In this document: positions 13,899 to 20,776 of the stretch, piece after piece
Numbering within the stretch: position 1 is the first letter of the stretch
Layout of the letters: every line of letters begins with the position of its first letter
Program-made: the position numbers and the translations under genes
Source: Ruminococcaceae bacterium UBA4306
GTDB taxonomy: Bacteria; Bacillota; Clostridia; Oscillospirales; Acutalibacteraceae
Length of the DNA: 22,903 nt
Assembly (NCBI GenBank): GCA_002394725.1
Contig: DGUQ01000121.1
Span: 1 to 22,903 of the forward strand
Direction: 5' to 3'
Notes under the pieces: model-generated
What the model was told of the DNA's origin: nothing
The model's input: only the letters and a program-made list of their open reading frames with translations
The model's database searches: none

Positions 13899-15119
13899 TT
13901 ACCAGATCAGATCTTCGGCGTGAAGAGGGTGCATGTTTTTCTTGATGGAAGCGATCTTACCGTTACGCACTTTGACAACACGATCCGCCATCTTGGCGAT
14001 CTCAACGTTATGCGTGATCATCATGACGGTCGTGCCTTGGGTCTTGACGATGTCCTCGATGGTATGGAGCACCTCGATACTGGTGGTGTAGTCCAGCGCG
14101 GCGGTAGGCTCGTCGGCGAGGATCAGCTTAGGTCTTTTGACGATCGCGCGCGCGATGGAGACGCGCTGCTGCTGACCGCCCGACATCTGACCGGGGTAGT
14201 TGTTCTCGCGCTGTGCCATATTGACCTTGGCGAGCGCCTCCTTGGAGGACATCGGATTCTCCGCCAGCTCGGCGATGAACTCAACGTTCTCGAGCGCCGT
14301 CAGGTTGGGCATCAGGTTATAGGACTGGAAGATGAAGCCGATGTAGTCGCGGCGGTATTTGGTCAGCTCGTCGTCGGAGGGATGGGAGAAGTCCTTGCCC
14401 TCGATGGTCAGCTCGCCTGTTGTCAGAAAATCCATGCCGCCGACAATGTTCATCATCGTGGATTTACCGCAGCCCGATTCACCGAGCACGACGATGAACT
14501 CGTTCTTGTAGATATCGAGGTTGATACCCTTCAACACCTTGAGGGTAGAATCGCCCGTCTGGAATTCCTTAGTGATGTTGCGCAGGGTCGCGAGGATCTC
14601 CTTCTTCTCCTCAAGGTCAACGATCAGCCCCTTTTCATCGATGGTGATCGCCGCGAGAGACGCCATGCGCTCGCACAGCTGCATTTCCTCTTCGTCATAG
14701 AGCGTGCCGTCGAGCTTGTTGACGATCTGCACGCAGCCGATGATTTCATGGGTGTTGTTGAGCGGTACGCAGATCATCGTCTTGGTGACAAGATCGTTGT
14801 CGTCAAAGACAGTGCCGTCAAATCGGGGATCCGACGCGGCGTCCTCTACGAACATCGATTTACCCGTCTGGGTCACGATGCCCTCGATGCCCAGACCGTT
14901 CTCCACACTGATGTTGGAGATATCGGCAGGACCGATATGGAATACGGGCGACAGTCTGTCGGTCTTTTGATCGAGGAGCCAGATCGCTCCGGCCTCACTG
15001 TTGAGCGTTTTGACGATGATCTCCAAGCTGCCCGACAGCGCCTCCTCCAGGTTTTCTACCTTGAGCAACTGCGCCATGATTGCCCACGACGCTTTTGCGA
15101 ATCGTTTGTTTTCTGCCAT
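13899..15119 (-). CDS. ABC transporter ATPase with N-terminal GAF domain
   Basis: The 406-residue protein joins a GAF sensor domain (about 20-160; VENGLGIEGIVTQTGKSMFVEDAASDPRF, then ICVPLNNTHEIIGCVQIVNK) to a MacB/LolD-type ATPase (about 176-395). The ATPase is complete: Walker A GESGCGKST (213-221), Q-loop FQSYN, signature SGGQQQRV (313-320), Walker B LILADEPT, H-loop TH (370). It will energise the FtsX-type permease encoded next. MacB-type ATPases normally begin at the ABC domain; the fused GAF suggests that transport is gated by a small ligand, redox signal or partner protein. The ATG at 15119 is preceded by GGGAGG. The gene follows the PP2C phosphatase by 33 bases, linking it to partner-switching regulators. 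Confidence 0.9.
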   Translation of the reverse strand: MAENKRFAKASWAIMAQLLKVENLEEALSGSLEIIVKTLNSEAGAIWLLDQKTDRLSPVFHIGPADISNISVENGLGIEGIVTQTGKSMFVEDAASDPRFDGTVFDDNDLVTKTMICVPLNNTHEIIGCVQIVNKLDGTLYDEEEMQLCERMASLAAITIDEKGLIVDLEEKKEILATLRNITKEFQTGDSTLKVLKGINLDIYKNEFIVVLGESGCGKSTMMNIVGGMDFLTTGELTIEGKDFSHPSDDELTKYRRDYIGFIFQSYNLMPNLTALENVEFIAELAENPMSSKEALAKVNMAQRENNYPGQMSGGQQQRVSIARAIVKRPKLILADEPTAALDYTTSIEVLHTIEDIVKTQGTTVMMITHNVEIAKMADRVVKVRNGKIASIKKNMHPLHAEDLIW

Positions 15120-15152
15120 TTTCTCTATCCTCCCGGAAGTTTTGAATATATA

Positions 15153-16778
15153 TTATGATCGATCGGTATTGTCGCCGTCAGAGCCGTAGTACGCGAAGCT
15201 GAGCATCGTGATATCATCGAACTGCTCGGCTTCTCCGACAAAGGCGTCGATACCGTTCCTGACATTCTCAAGCACCTGCCGCGGAACAGCGTTTGGATCG
15301 CTGTTCAAAATCGTGAGCAGGCGGTCTGTGCCGAACAGCTCGCGCTCGACGTTCATCGCCTCGGCGACGCCGTCCGTATAAACAAACAGCCTGTCGCCCG
15401 GTCTCAGCTCAAAATCGTGCTCGCGGAATTTCATCCTTTTGACCAGCGATACGGGCGGCGCGTGCCGGTACTCGACGAGCTCATAGTGACCGTCGGCTCG
15501 TTTGAGAACGGGATGCTCATGACCTGCGTTGGCGGCTTTTCCCTTTCCAGAAGAAACCTCCAGCACAGCCAGCCATACGGTGACGAACTGCTTGGGCTTG
15601 ATGTTGTTCTCGATCAACTGGTTGTTGACTCTCTCGAGCGCCGCACAGGGGCTGTCCCCTGCCTTGAGGCGGTTTTTGAGCAGGATCTTTGCGATCATCA
15701 TGAACAGCGACGCAGGGATCCCCTTGCCCGAAACATCGGCGATCACCATCGCGAGATGATCGTCATCGACAAAGAAGAAATCATAGAAATCTCCGCCGAC
15801 CTCCTTCGCCGGATTCATCGACGCGTAAATGTCGAATTCCTTCCTGTCGGGGAACGCCGGGAAATCGCTCGGGAGCTGAGCCTCCTGGATATCCTTCGCC
15901 ATATTCAGCTCAGCGCCGATCCGCTCTTTTTCAGCGGTCGCGAGTCGGAGCCGTTTGATATAATCGCGCAGCTCCACGTTCATTTGCTCAAACGAATCGG
16001 AGAGCTCCTCGATCTCGTCGCCGGTATGGATATCCGGTGAGACGGACTTCTCCGACTCCAGATCCCCCACCATTTGCTTCGCGGCGGAATTCAGCCGCTT
16101 GATCGGCAGCAGCACGCCTTTTTTTGTCTTTCTGTAGAAAAGAATGATCGGGATGATACTGGATACGAGCACGATCCCCAGTGTGGCGAGGTTGAACTCC
16201 ACGATCTTGAGAATGATGTCCTGACCCTCAAACTCGGCGGCGACCAACGCGACCGGTTTGCCGTTTTTGTCTTGGATCGGCGCAAACGAGGTAACGACCA
16301 GCTTATTGGCGTTGCGTCCGTTAAAGTAACCGTCTCTCTCGGCATTATCGGATTGAGCGGAATAGAAACGCATCGCGCATTCCTTGAATTCTCCCACAAA
16401 GGGCTGACGAACGCCTAAGGCGCTCTCGCTGTCGGCGTCCCAAACAGTGACGAAGTCATTCTCCGACGGTACGAATACATACAGCCGATCCAGCTTGCCT
16501 TCCGATTGCAGCAGCTTCAGAAAGCCCTGCACATGCCGATAGTATTCATCCGTCTCACCGTTCTCGTAATACGCGACCAACTTGTCGCCGTCGATATACT
16601 CGGATGCCGTGTGGGTCAGCGTAAAGGCGGTGCCGTAGTGGCTGTCGTCAAAATCATCCACGTAGCGCCATGTGATACCGATACAGACAAAAACGACGAT
16701 GAAAGCAAGAACAAAGATCAAGCCGAGGATCGCCTTTGTCGTCAGCTTTTTTCTTTTTTTCTTCGGTGCATTACTCAT
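15153..16778 (-). CDS. Membrane PP2C (SpoIIE/RsbU-type) serine phosphatase
   Basis: This 541-residue receptor phosphatase has TM1 (about 17-39), an extracytoplasmic Cache-like sensor region (about 40-195), TM2 (about 196-215), a HAMP segment (about 216-285) and a coiled linker. The cytoplasmic SpoIIE domain (about 310-530) follows. All metal-binding motifs are intact: VGGDFYD, IADVSGKGIPASLF, NAGHEHP, FVYTDGVAEA and QFDDITML. By analogy with RsbU it should dephosphorylate the STAS protein encoded two genes upstream when an external signal is sensed, releasing that protein to bind the RsbW-like kinase. The start at 16778 (GGAGAACAGTC before ATG) overlaps the kinase gene by 8 bases. Confidence 0.92.
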   Translation of the reverse strand: MSNAPKKKRKKLTTKAILGLIFVLAFIVVFVCIGITWRYVDDFDDSHYGTAFTLTHTASEYIDGDKLVAYYENGETDEYYRHVQGFLKLLQSEGKLDRLYVFVPSENDFVTVWDADSESALGVRQPFVGEFKECAMRFYSAQSDNAERDGYFNGRNANKLVVTSFAPIQDKNGKPVALVAAEFEGQDIILKIVEFNLATLGIVLVSSIIPIILFYRKTKKGVLLPIKRLNSAAKQMVGDLESEKSVSPDIHTGDEIEELSDSFEQMNVELRDYIKRLRLATAEKERIGAELNMAKDIQEAQLPSDFPAFPDRKEFDIYASMNPAKEVGGDFYDFFFVDDDHLAMVIADVSGKGIPASLFMMIAKILLKNRLKAGDSPCAALERVNNQLIENNIKPKQFVTVWLAVLEVSSGKGKAANAGHEHPVLKRADGHYELVEYRHAPPVSLVKRMKFREHDFELRPGDRLFVYTDGVAEAMNVERELFGTDRLLTILNSDPNAVPRQVLENVRNGIDAFVGEAEQFDDITMLSFAYYGSDGDNTDRS

Positions 16779-17202
16779 GACTGTTCTCCGTTGGTGGAAT
16801 AGTTTTCCTGATCGTCAGGATATTCCTGCCGTCCTGATACGCGTAGCTGACCTCGTCCATCAGCTTCTTGGTCATAAAGATCCCGAGTCCGCCCTTTTTC
16901 GCCTGTGAGAGGGGACGGTTTTTTGACGGATCGGGTTTAGCCAGAGGGTCAAAGGGCGTACCGCTGTCGATAAACGACAGTGTGACCGACAAAGGATCAG
17001 CGCTGCCGTCCGCGGTCACGGTGATCATCCCCGTATCGGGCTGATACGCGTAGCTCGCGACGTTGACAAAGATCTCTTCGGTGCAGACCTTTAACTGAAA
17101 AAGCTCCTTTTTCTCAAATCCGAGCTGTCTCGCGTAAGCAAGGACAAAGTCGAGAACCTCGGTCAGCCTCGCTTTTTCGGCAGGTATCTCTATGCGTTTC
17201 AT
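16771..17202 (-). CDS. RsbW-like serine-protein kinase / anti-sigma factor
   Basis: This 143-residue GHKL ATPase matches RsbW/SpoIIAB. The N-box reads CTEEIFVNVASYAY (with the catalytic Glu and the Mg-binding Asn), G1 reads FIDSGTPFDP and G2 reads KGGLGIFMTKKLMDEV. It should phosphorylate the conserved Ser of its STAS partner and bind either that protein or another target. It overlaps the STAS gene by four bases (ATGA) and the phosphatase gene by eight, giving a tightly coupled partner-switching trio. No sigma factor gene is adjacent, so the target it sequesters is unknown: it could be a sigma factor elsewhere, or a component of the transporter downstream. Confidence 0.92.
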   Translation of the reverse strand: MKRIEIPAEKARLTEVLDFVLAYARQLGFEKKELFQLKVCTEEIFVNVASYAYQPDTGMITVTADGSADPLSVTLSFIDSGTPFDPLAKPDPSKNRPLSQAKKGGLGIFMTKKLMDEVSYAYQDGRNILTIRKTIPPTENSHE

Positions 17203-17495
17203 TTTACGTCAATAATATCGACAAAGCCTGTTACTTCAAATATATTCTTGACGTCCTCATTCGCGTTGATAACGCACATCTCGCCGTTTTCCTGCATGAC
17301 CTCGGCGGCGCCGAACAGCGCGCGCAGACCGGCGCTGGAGATGTAGTCGAGCTTTTGAGCGTCGATCACCAGTGAGGTGATCCCGTCCAGACAGGTTTCA
17401 AATTCCTTTTCCAGTTCGGGAGCTGTGTTGGTGTTGAGTTCGCCTTCGATAGCAACCGTGAGCTTGGCGCCTTCCTGAGTTTTTGTGATCGTCAT
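17199..17495 (-). CDS. STAS-domain anti-anti-sigma factor (RsbV/SpoIIAA-like)
   Basis: This 98-residue protein is a single STAS domain, typical for RsbV/SpoIIAA. The phosphorylatable serine lies in the conserved DYISSAGLRAL loop, and the expected strand GELNTNTAPELEKEF and C-terminal VTGF motif are present. In its unphosphorylated form it would bind the RsbW-like kinase encoded next and free that kinase's target. The start at 17495 has AGGAGG about 8 bases upstream. It is the first gene of a five-gene operon that ends with an ABC transporter, and it lies behind an unusually long leader of about 195 bases. Confidence 0.92.
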   Translation of the reverse strand: MTITKTQEGAKLTVAIEGELNTNTAPELEKEFETCLDGITSLVIDAQKLDYISSAGLRALFGAAEVMQENGEMCVINANEDVKNIFEVTGFVDIIDVK

Positions 17496-17693
17496 CAGAT
17501 GATTCCTCCTAAAAATGAATTGAGATCAGGGTTGTTGCATCAACAGCGGCACATCTAAAGCAGGCGGTTTTCAACGACACGGTATCGTTTGGCGGCGTAC
17601 TGATAACTCCGCGAATCACAACGCAGGATCACGAAAAACCGCTTGTGCGCATTTGTAAATATGTCAACAAATCCTAACAGTATATATATTACC
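17496..17693 (-). promoter_or_regulatory. Long, possibly structured 5' leader of the STAS-ABC operon
   Basis: From the predicted transcription start (near 17693) to the STAS start is about 195 bases with no credible gene. On the RNA, GCGGUUUU (17642-17635) pairs with AAAACCGC (17571-17564), closing a loop with two smaller stems, GCGG/CCGC near 17590-17613 and AACGA/UCGUU near 17572-17589: a three-way-junction shape. A GUUG/CAAC hairpin lies nearer the gene. I match it to no known riboswitch class. Confidence 0.4.
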
Positions 17694-17700
17694 AAATTAT

Positions 17701-17729
17701 ATCATACCACAATCGGCTTATCATTGCAA
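17701..17729 (-). promoter_or_regulatory. Sigma-A-like promoter of the STAS-ABC operon
   Basis: On the minus strand TTGCAA (17729-17724), 17 bases, TATGAT (17706-17701), with TGG directly before the -10 box giving an extended -10. A second TATAAT overlaps it but has no well-spaced -35. Nothing resembling a sigma-B promoter was seen here. Confidence 0.8.
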
Positions 17730-17777
17730 CACTCAAAATCCGTGTTTTGCGGATCTGATTTAGAATCGGAACAATAT

Positions 17778-17820
17778 AAAAGCCAAGGTGACAGCCGTAT
17801 GACTGTCACCTTGGCTTTTT
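17778..17820. terminator. Strong bidirectional terminator after rubrerythrin
   Basis: AAAAGCCAAGGTGACAG (17778-17794) and CTGTCACCTTGGCTTTT (17803-17819) pair perfectly over 17 bp around an 8-base loop. T-runs lie on both exits. It ends the rubrerythrin transcript 14 bases after the stop codon and insulates the next operon's promoter. Confidence 0.92.
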
Positions 17821-17834
17821 CTCCGGGATACCGA

Positions 17835-18371
17835 TCAATAATTCTCTGCGTTGATCTCAAAGTAGCTTTGCGGATGGTTGCAGGTGGGGCATACATCGGG
17901 CGCCTTGGTGCCGACGACGATGTGACCGCAGTTGCGGCACTCCCATACCTTGACCTCGCTCTTTTCGAATACCTGCGCGGTCTCGACATTGTTCAGCAGG
18001 GCGCGGTAGCGCTCCTCGTGGTGCTTTTCGATCGCCGCGACCAGTCGGAATTTTGCGGCAAGCTCCGAAAAGCCCTCTTCCTCGGCGGTCTTGGCAAAGC
18101 CCTCGTACATATCCGTCCACTCGTAGTTCTCGCCCTCGGCAGCGGCCTTCAGGTTATCGGCGGTCGAGCCGATGCCCTCGAGCTCCTTGAACCACATTTT
18201 GGCGTGCTCCTTCTCGTTATCCGCGGTCTTTAAAAAGAGAGAGGCGATCTGCTCGTAGCCCTCTTTCTTCGCGACGGACGCAAAGTAGGTATATTTATTG
18301 CGCGCCTGAGATTCGCCGGCAAAGGCGGCCTCGAGGTTCTTTTCGGTTTGTGTTCCTGCGTATTTAGACAT
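17835..18371 (-). CDS. rbr: Rubrerythrin
   Basis: This is a cytoplasmic non-haem iron peroxidase that reduces hydrogen peroxide to water in anaerobes, taking electrons through rubredoxin. The 178 residues form an N-terminal four-helix diiron domain with expected ligands Glu20 ([10 protein letters not shown]), Glu53/His56 (DNEKEHA), a Glu cluster at 97-99 and Glu115/His118 (IEKHHEERY). A C-terminal rubredoxin-like domain follows with Cys145/148 (CRNCGH) and Cys161/164 (CPTCNHP). GGAGGA precedes the ATG. It follows the STAS gene by 66 bases without an obvious terminator, so it may be read with the partner-switching operon, which would couple that signal to oxidative-stress defence. Confidence 0.96.
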   Translation of the reverse strand: MSKYAGTQTEKNLEAAFAGESQARNKYTYFASVAKKEGYEQIASLFLKTADNEKEHAKMWFKELEGIGSTADNLKAAAEGENYEWTDMYEGFAKTAEEEGFSELAAKFRLVAAIEKHHEERYRALLNNVETAQVFEKSEVKVWECRNCGHIVVGTKAPDVCPTCNHPQSYFEINAENY

Positions 18372-18437
18372 AGATATTCCTCCGTTTTCTTTATTTTTTG
18401 TCTTTCATTCGGTTTTATTCACAGCGCGATCCGATGA

Positions 18438-18740
18438 TCAGTCGGCGCGGATCTCGAATTTTTTATCAAAGCCCGTCAAGGTAAAAACATCCATGACCTT
18501 GGGCGCGACCTTACGGACAGAAAATGTGCCGCCGTTCGCGGTAACGGTACGGTACAAAGCGACCGTCTCCCTGAGTCCTGCCGAGGAGATATACTCCACC
18601 TTCTCAAAATCGAGGACGATGTTCTTTGCGCCCTCCAAATCGGCGACCTCGTTATGGAATTCAGGCGATGTCATGGTATCGAGCCAGCCCTCCACCGTTA
18701 CGGTGAGGGTATCTGCGTCAAGCGTTTTTTTGATCGTCAT
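18438..18740 (-). CDS. STAS-domain anti-anti-sigma factor, second copy
   Basis: This 100-residue single STAS domain is of RsbV type, with the phosphorylation loop EYISSAGLRETV and the terminal LTGFDKKFEI segment. It resembles the other STAS protein of this window in fold and length but not closely in sequence, so they are unlikely to be a recent duplication. The start at 18740 lies inside the end of the phosphatase-kinase gene (23-base overlap) and has GGGAGG seven to eight bases upstream. Its expected partners are the RsbW-like domains of the two fusion proteins encoded just upstream: the phosphatase fusion and the MATE fusion. Confidence 0.92.
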   Translation of the reverse strand: MTIKKTLDADTLTVTVEGWLDTMTSPEFHNEVADLEGAKNIVLDFEKVEYISSAGLRETVALYRTVTANGGTFSVRKVAPKVMDVFTLTGFDKKFEIRAD

Positions 18741-20772
18741 CTTGTACCTCCCTGCTGAATGTCAGCGATAAGATATTTTTCTCGTCGGTATATTCGTAAT
18801 GATAGCTCTCGGCGATCGAGAACGCCAGATAGCGCCCCAGTCCGCCGATCGCGTGCTCATGATCGTAGTCGTCGATTTCGAGCACGTCCTTTGTCGGGTC
18901 AAAGGGCTTGCCGCCATCGATGAAGGTCAGCGTGATCTTATCTTGCTCCTGACAGAGCTTAATGACCACATCACCGATCGTTTCATAGGCGTAGGAGCAG
19001 ATATTGACAAAGATCTCCTCCGCGGCGAGATAGATCGTCCGCTTAAGATCCTCGCCGAGAGGCAAGGCAAAGATCGTCTGTTTGACAGACGGGAGCTGTT
19101 CGATGTTGGATCTCAGACGGAGAACGGTCTCCTTCGGGGGGTTCTTGATCTTCATCGTCAGCATGGTGATATCGTCATTCTGCACCGCGCCCTGCGTAAA
19201 GTCTCTCAGATCGCTGAGGATCGCGGTGAGCGTATCGGGAGATTGCGTCTTGATACAGCCGGTGAGCTTCTCTTCCAGACGCTCGGTCGAATAGAACGCG
19301 CCCCCTGCGTTCTTCGCCTCATTCACGCCGTCGGTAAAGAGGAACAGCGTGTCGCCCTCTTTGAGCGTGATCAAGGCGTCCTCATACTTCTCGCCCTCAA
19401 ACAGTCCTGCCGCTACGCCGTGCGACTGATCGAGAGGGATCAGCCTGTCGGACAGGACATACGGGATGTTGTGTCCGGCGTTCGAGTAGATCATCTCTCC
19501 CCTTACGGGATCCCAGATCGCGATAAAGGTGGTGATGAACATGCCGTTGGGATTCTGGGAGGCAAGGGTATTGTTATACTCCTCAAGGATCCTCGCGGGC
19601 GTATAATCCATCTGCGCGTACAGATGCAGCAGTGTGATCGCGCGCGACATAAACAAGGACGCCGAGATTCCCTTGCCCGATACATCTGCGATCGCGACAA
19701 AGGTTTTGCCGTCGTCAAGCTGACAGTAGTCATACAAATCGCCGCCGACGTCTCTGGCAGGATCCATATAGCCGCGGATCTCGGCGGTAGCGATCTCGGA
19801 ATGCTCCGGCTTGAGCAGACCCTTCTGGATCTCACGCGCGATATCCAGCTCCGCCTCCTGCATATGCCGCACACGGTGCAGCTCCTTGATATCATCGATG
19901 TAGGAATTGATCTCATCGGACATTGTGTTGAAGGAATGGGACATCTGCTCAAATTCGCTGCTGCCCCGTTCATCCAGCTTGTTGCTATTCTTCTTGCGGT
20001 CGGTAACAAAGCGGCTCATTCGCTTGTTGATCACGCGGACGGGCTTGGTGACCTTGAAATACAGCAGCAGCGCGAACGCGCCGGCAATGACCAGCGTGAC
20101 CGTCAGCGTCAGGATGGCGATCTGCAAAAACTGTTTTTCAAATCGGGCGTTGACTCTTTGTATGGAAATCTCCGAAGCAACGATCAAAGGCTTTTTATAG
20201 TTGACATACTCGTCTTTCTCGGTATCAAAATACCGCGTACACGGCATGTAACAGATCAGCGCGTCATCAAACGTGGTCACCTCATGCAGGATCACGCCCC
20301 CGGTGTTGCCGTTGTAGGCCTCGATCTGGGAATCATTGAGCTTGCCGGACACTGTCACGCCTCTGAATCGGGTTCTTTTCGCATCCTCGGACGCTTCATC
20401 GCCGAACGAGATCTCCAGATAGGTTTCGGAGCGCGTCTCGATATCCGGCTCAATGACGTAAATATAGGTGACACTGAACAAATCGCTGATGTCGTCAAAC
20501 AGCGGGTCGATCTTCTCCGCATTGACCTCGTCATCATAGATATTATACGTTTCACAGTAATGCACGGTCGCCTTTGCCGCGCCGCGCAGCTGATCCTCAA
20601 AGATCTTCAGATTGTTCTCATAAGAGATCTTGTAGGTCAGCATCAGCACAGCGCCGTCGAGGATCAGGATGATCAACAGCATGAGCAAACCGATCTGCGC
20701 AAAAAGCGTGTGGAATCTTTTCTCTTTCGTCTTTTGTTCCGGTTTTGTGGTATCTGTTTGTTTTTTCTTCAT
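18718..20772 (-). CDS. PP2C phosphatase fused to an RsbW-like ATPase
   Basis: This 684-residue membrane protein carries opposing activities. TM1 (about 23-46), an extracytoplasmic sensor region (about 47-216), TM2 (about 217-241) and a HAMP-like segment are followed by a complete SpoIIE phosphatase (about 320-535; VGGDLYD, IADVSGKGISASLF, NAGHNIP, FTDGVNEA, QNDDITML). The C-terminal GHKL domain (about 550-684; AAEEIFVNICSYAYE, FIDGGKPFDPT, IGGLGRYLAFSIAES) looks active. The fused protein could both dephosphorylate and phosphorylate the STAS protein encoded next. The start at 20772 is chosen because AGGTAG precedes that ATG; an upstream in-frame ATG lies inside the MATE gene. Five bases separate it from the MATE stop. 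Confidence 0.92.
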   Translation of the reverse strand: MKKKQTDTTKPEQKTKEKRFHTLFAQIGLLMLLIILILDGAVLMLTYKISYENNLKIFEDQLRGAAKATVHYCETYNIYDDEVNAEKIDPLFDDISDLFSVTYIYVIEPDIETRSETYLEISFGDEASEDAKRTRFRGVTVSGKLNDSQIEAYNGNTGGVILHEVTTFDDALICYMPCTRYFDTEKDEYVNYKKPLIVASEISIQRVNARFEKQFLQIAILTLTVTLVIAGAFALLLYFKVTKPVRVINKRMSRFVTDRKKNSNKLDERGSSEFEQMSHSFNTMSDEINSYIDDIKELHRVRHMQEAELDIAREIQKGLLKPEHSEIATAEIRGYMDPARDVGGDLYDYCQLDDGKTFVAIADVSGKGISASLFMSRAITLLHLYAQMDYTPARILEEYNNTLASQNPNGMFITTFIAIWDPVRGEMIYSNAGHNIPYVLSDRLIPLDQSHGVAAGLFEGEKYEDALITLKEGDTLFLFTDGVNEAKNAGGAFYSTERLEEKLTGCIKTQSPDTLTAILSDLRDFTQGAVQNDDITMLTMKIKNPPKETVLRLRSNIEQLPSVKQTIFALPLGEDLKRTIYLAAEEIFVNICSYAYETIGDVVIKLCQEQDKITLTFIDGGKPFDPTKDVLEIDDYDHEHAIGGLGRYLAFSIAESYHYEYTDEKNILSLTFSREVQDDDQKNA

Positions 20773-20776
20773 AAAG

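Noticed and set aside
13839..15158. Plus-strand reading frame of 439 codons
   Set aside because: It is antisense to the GAF-ABC ATPase gene with its complete Walker and signature motifs. It has no ribosome binding site or recognisable fold.
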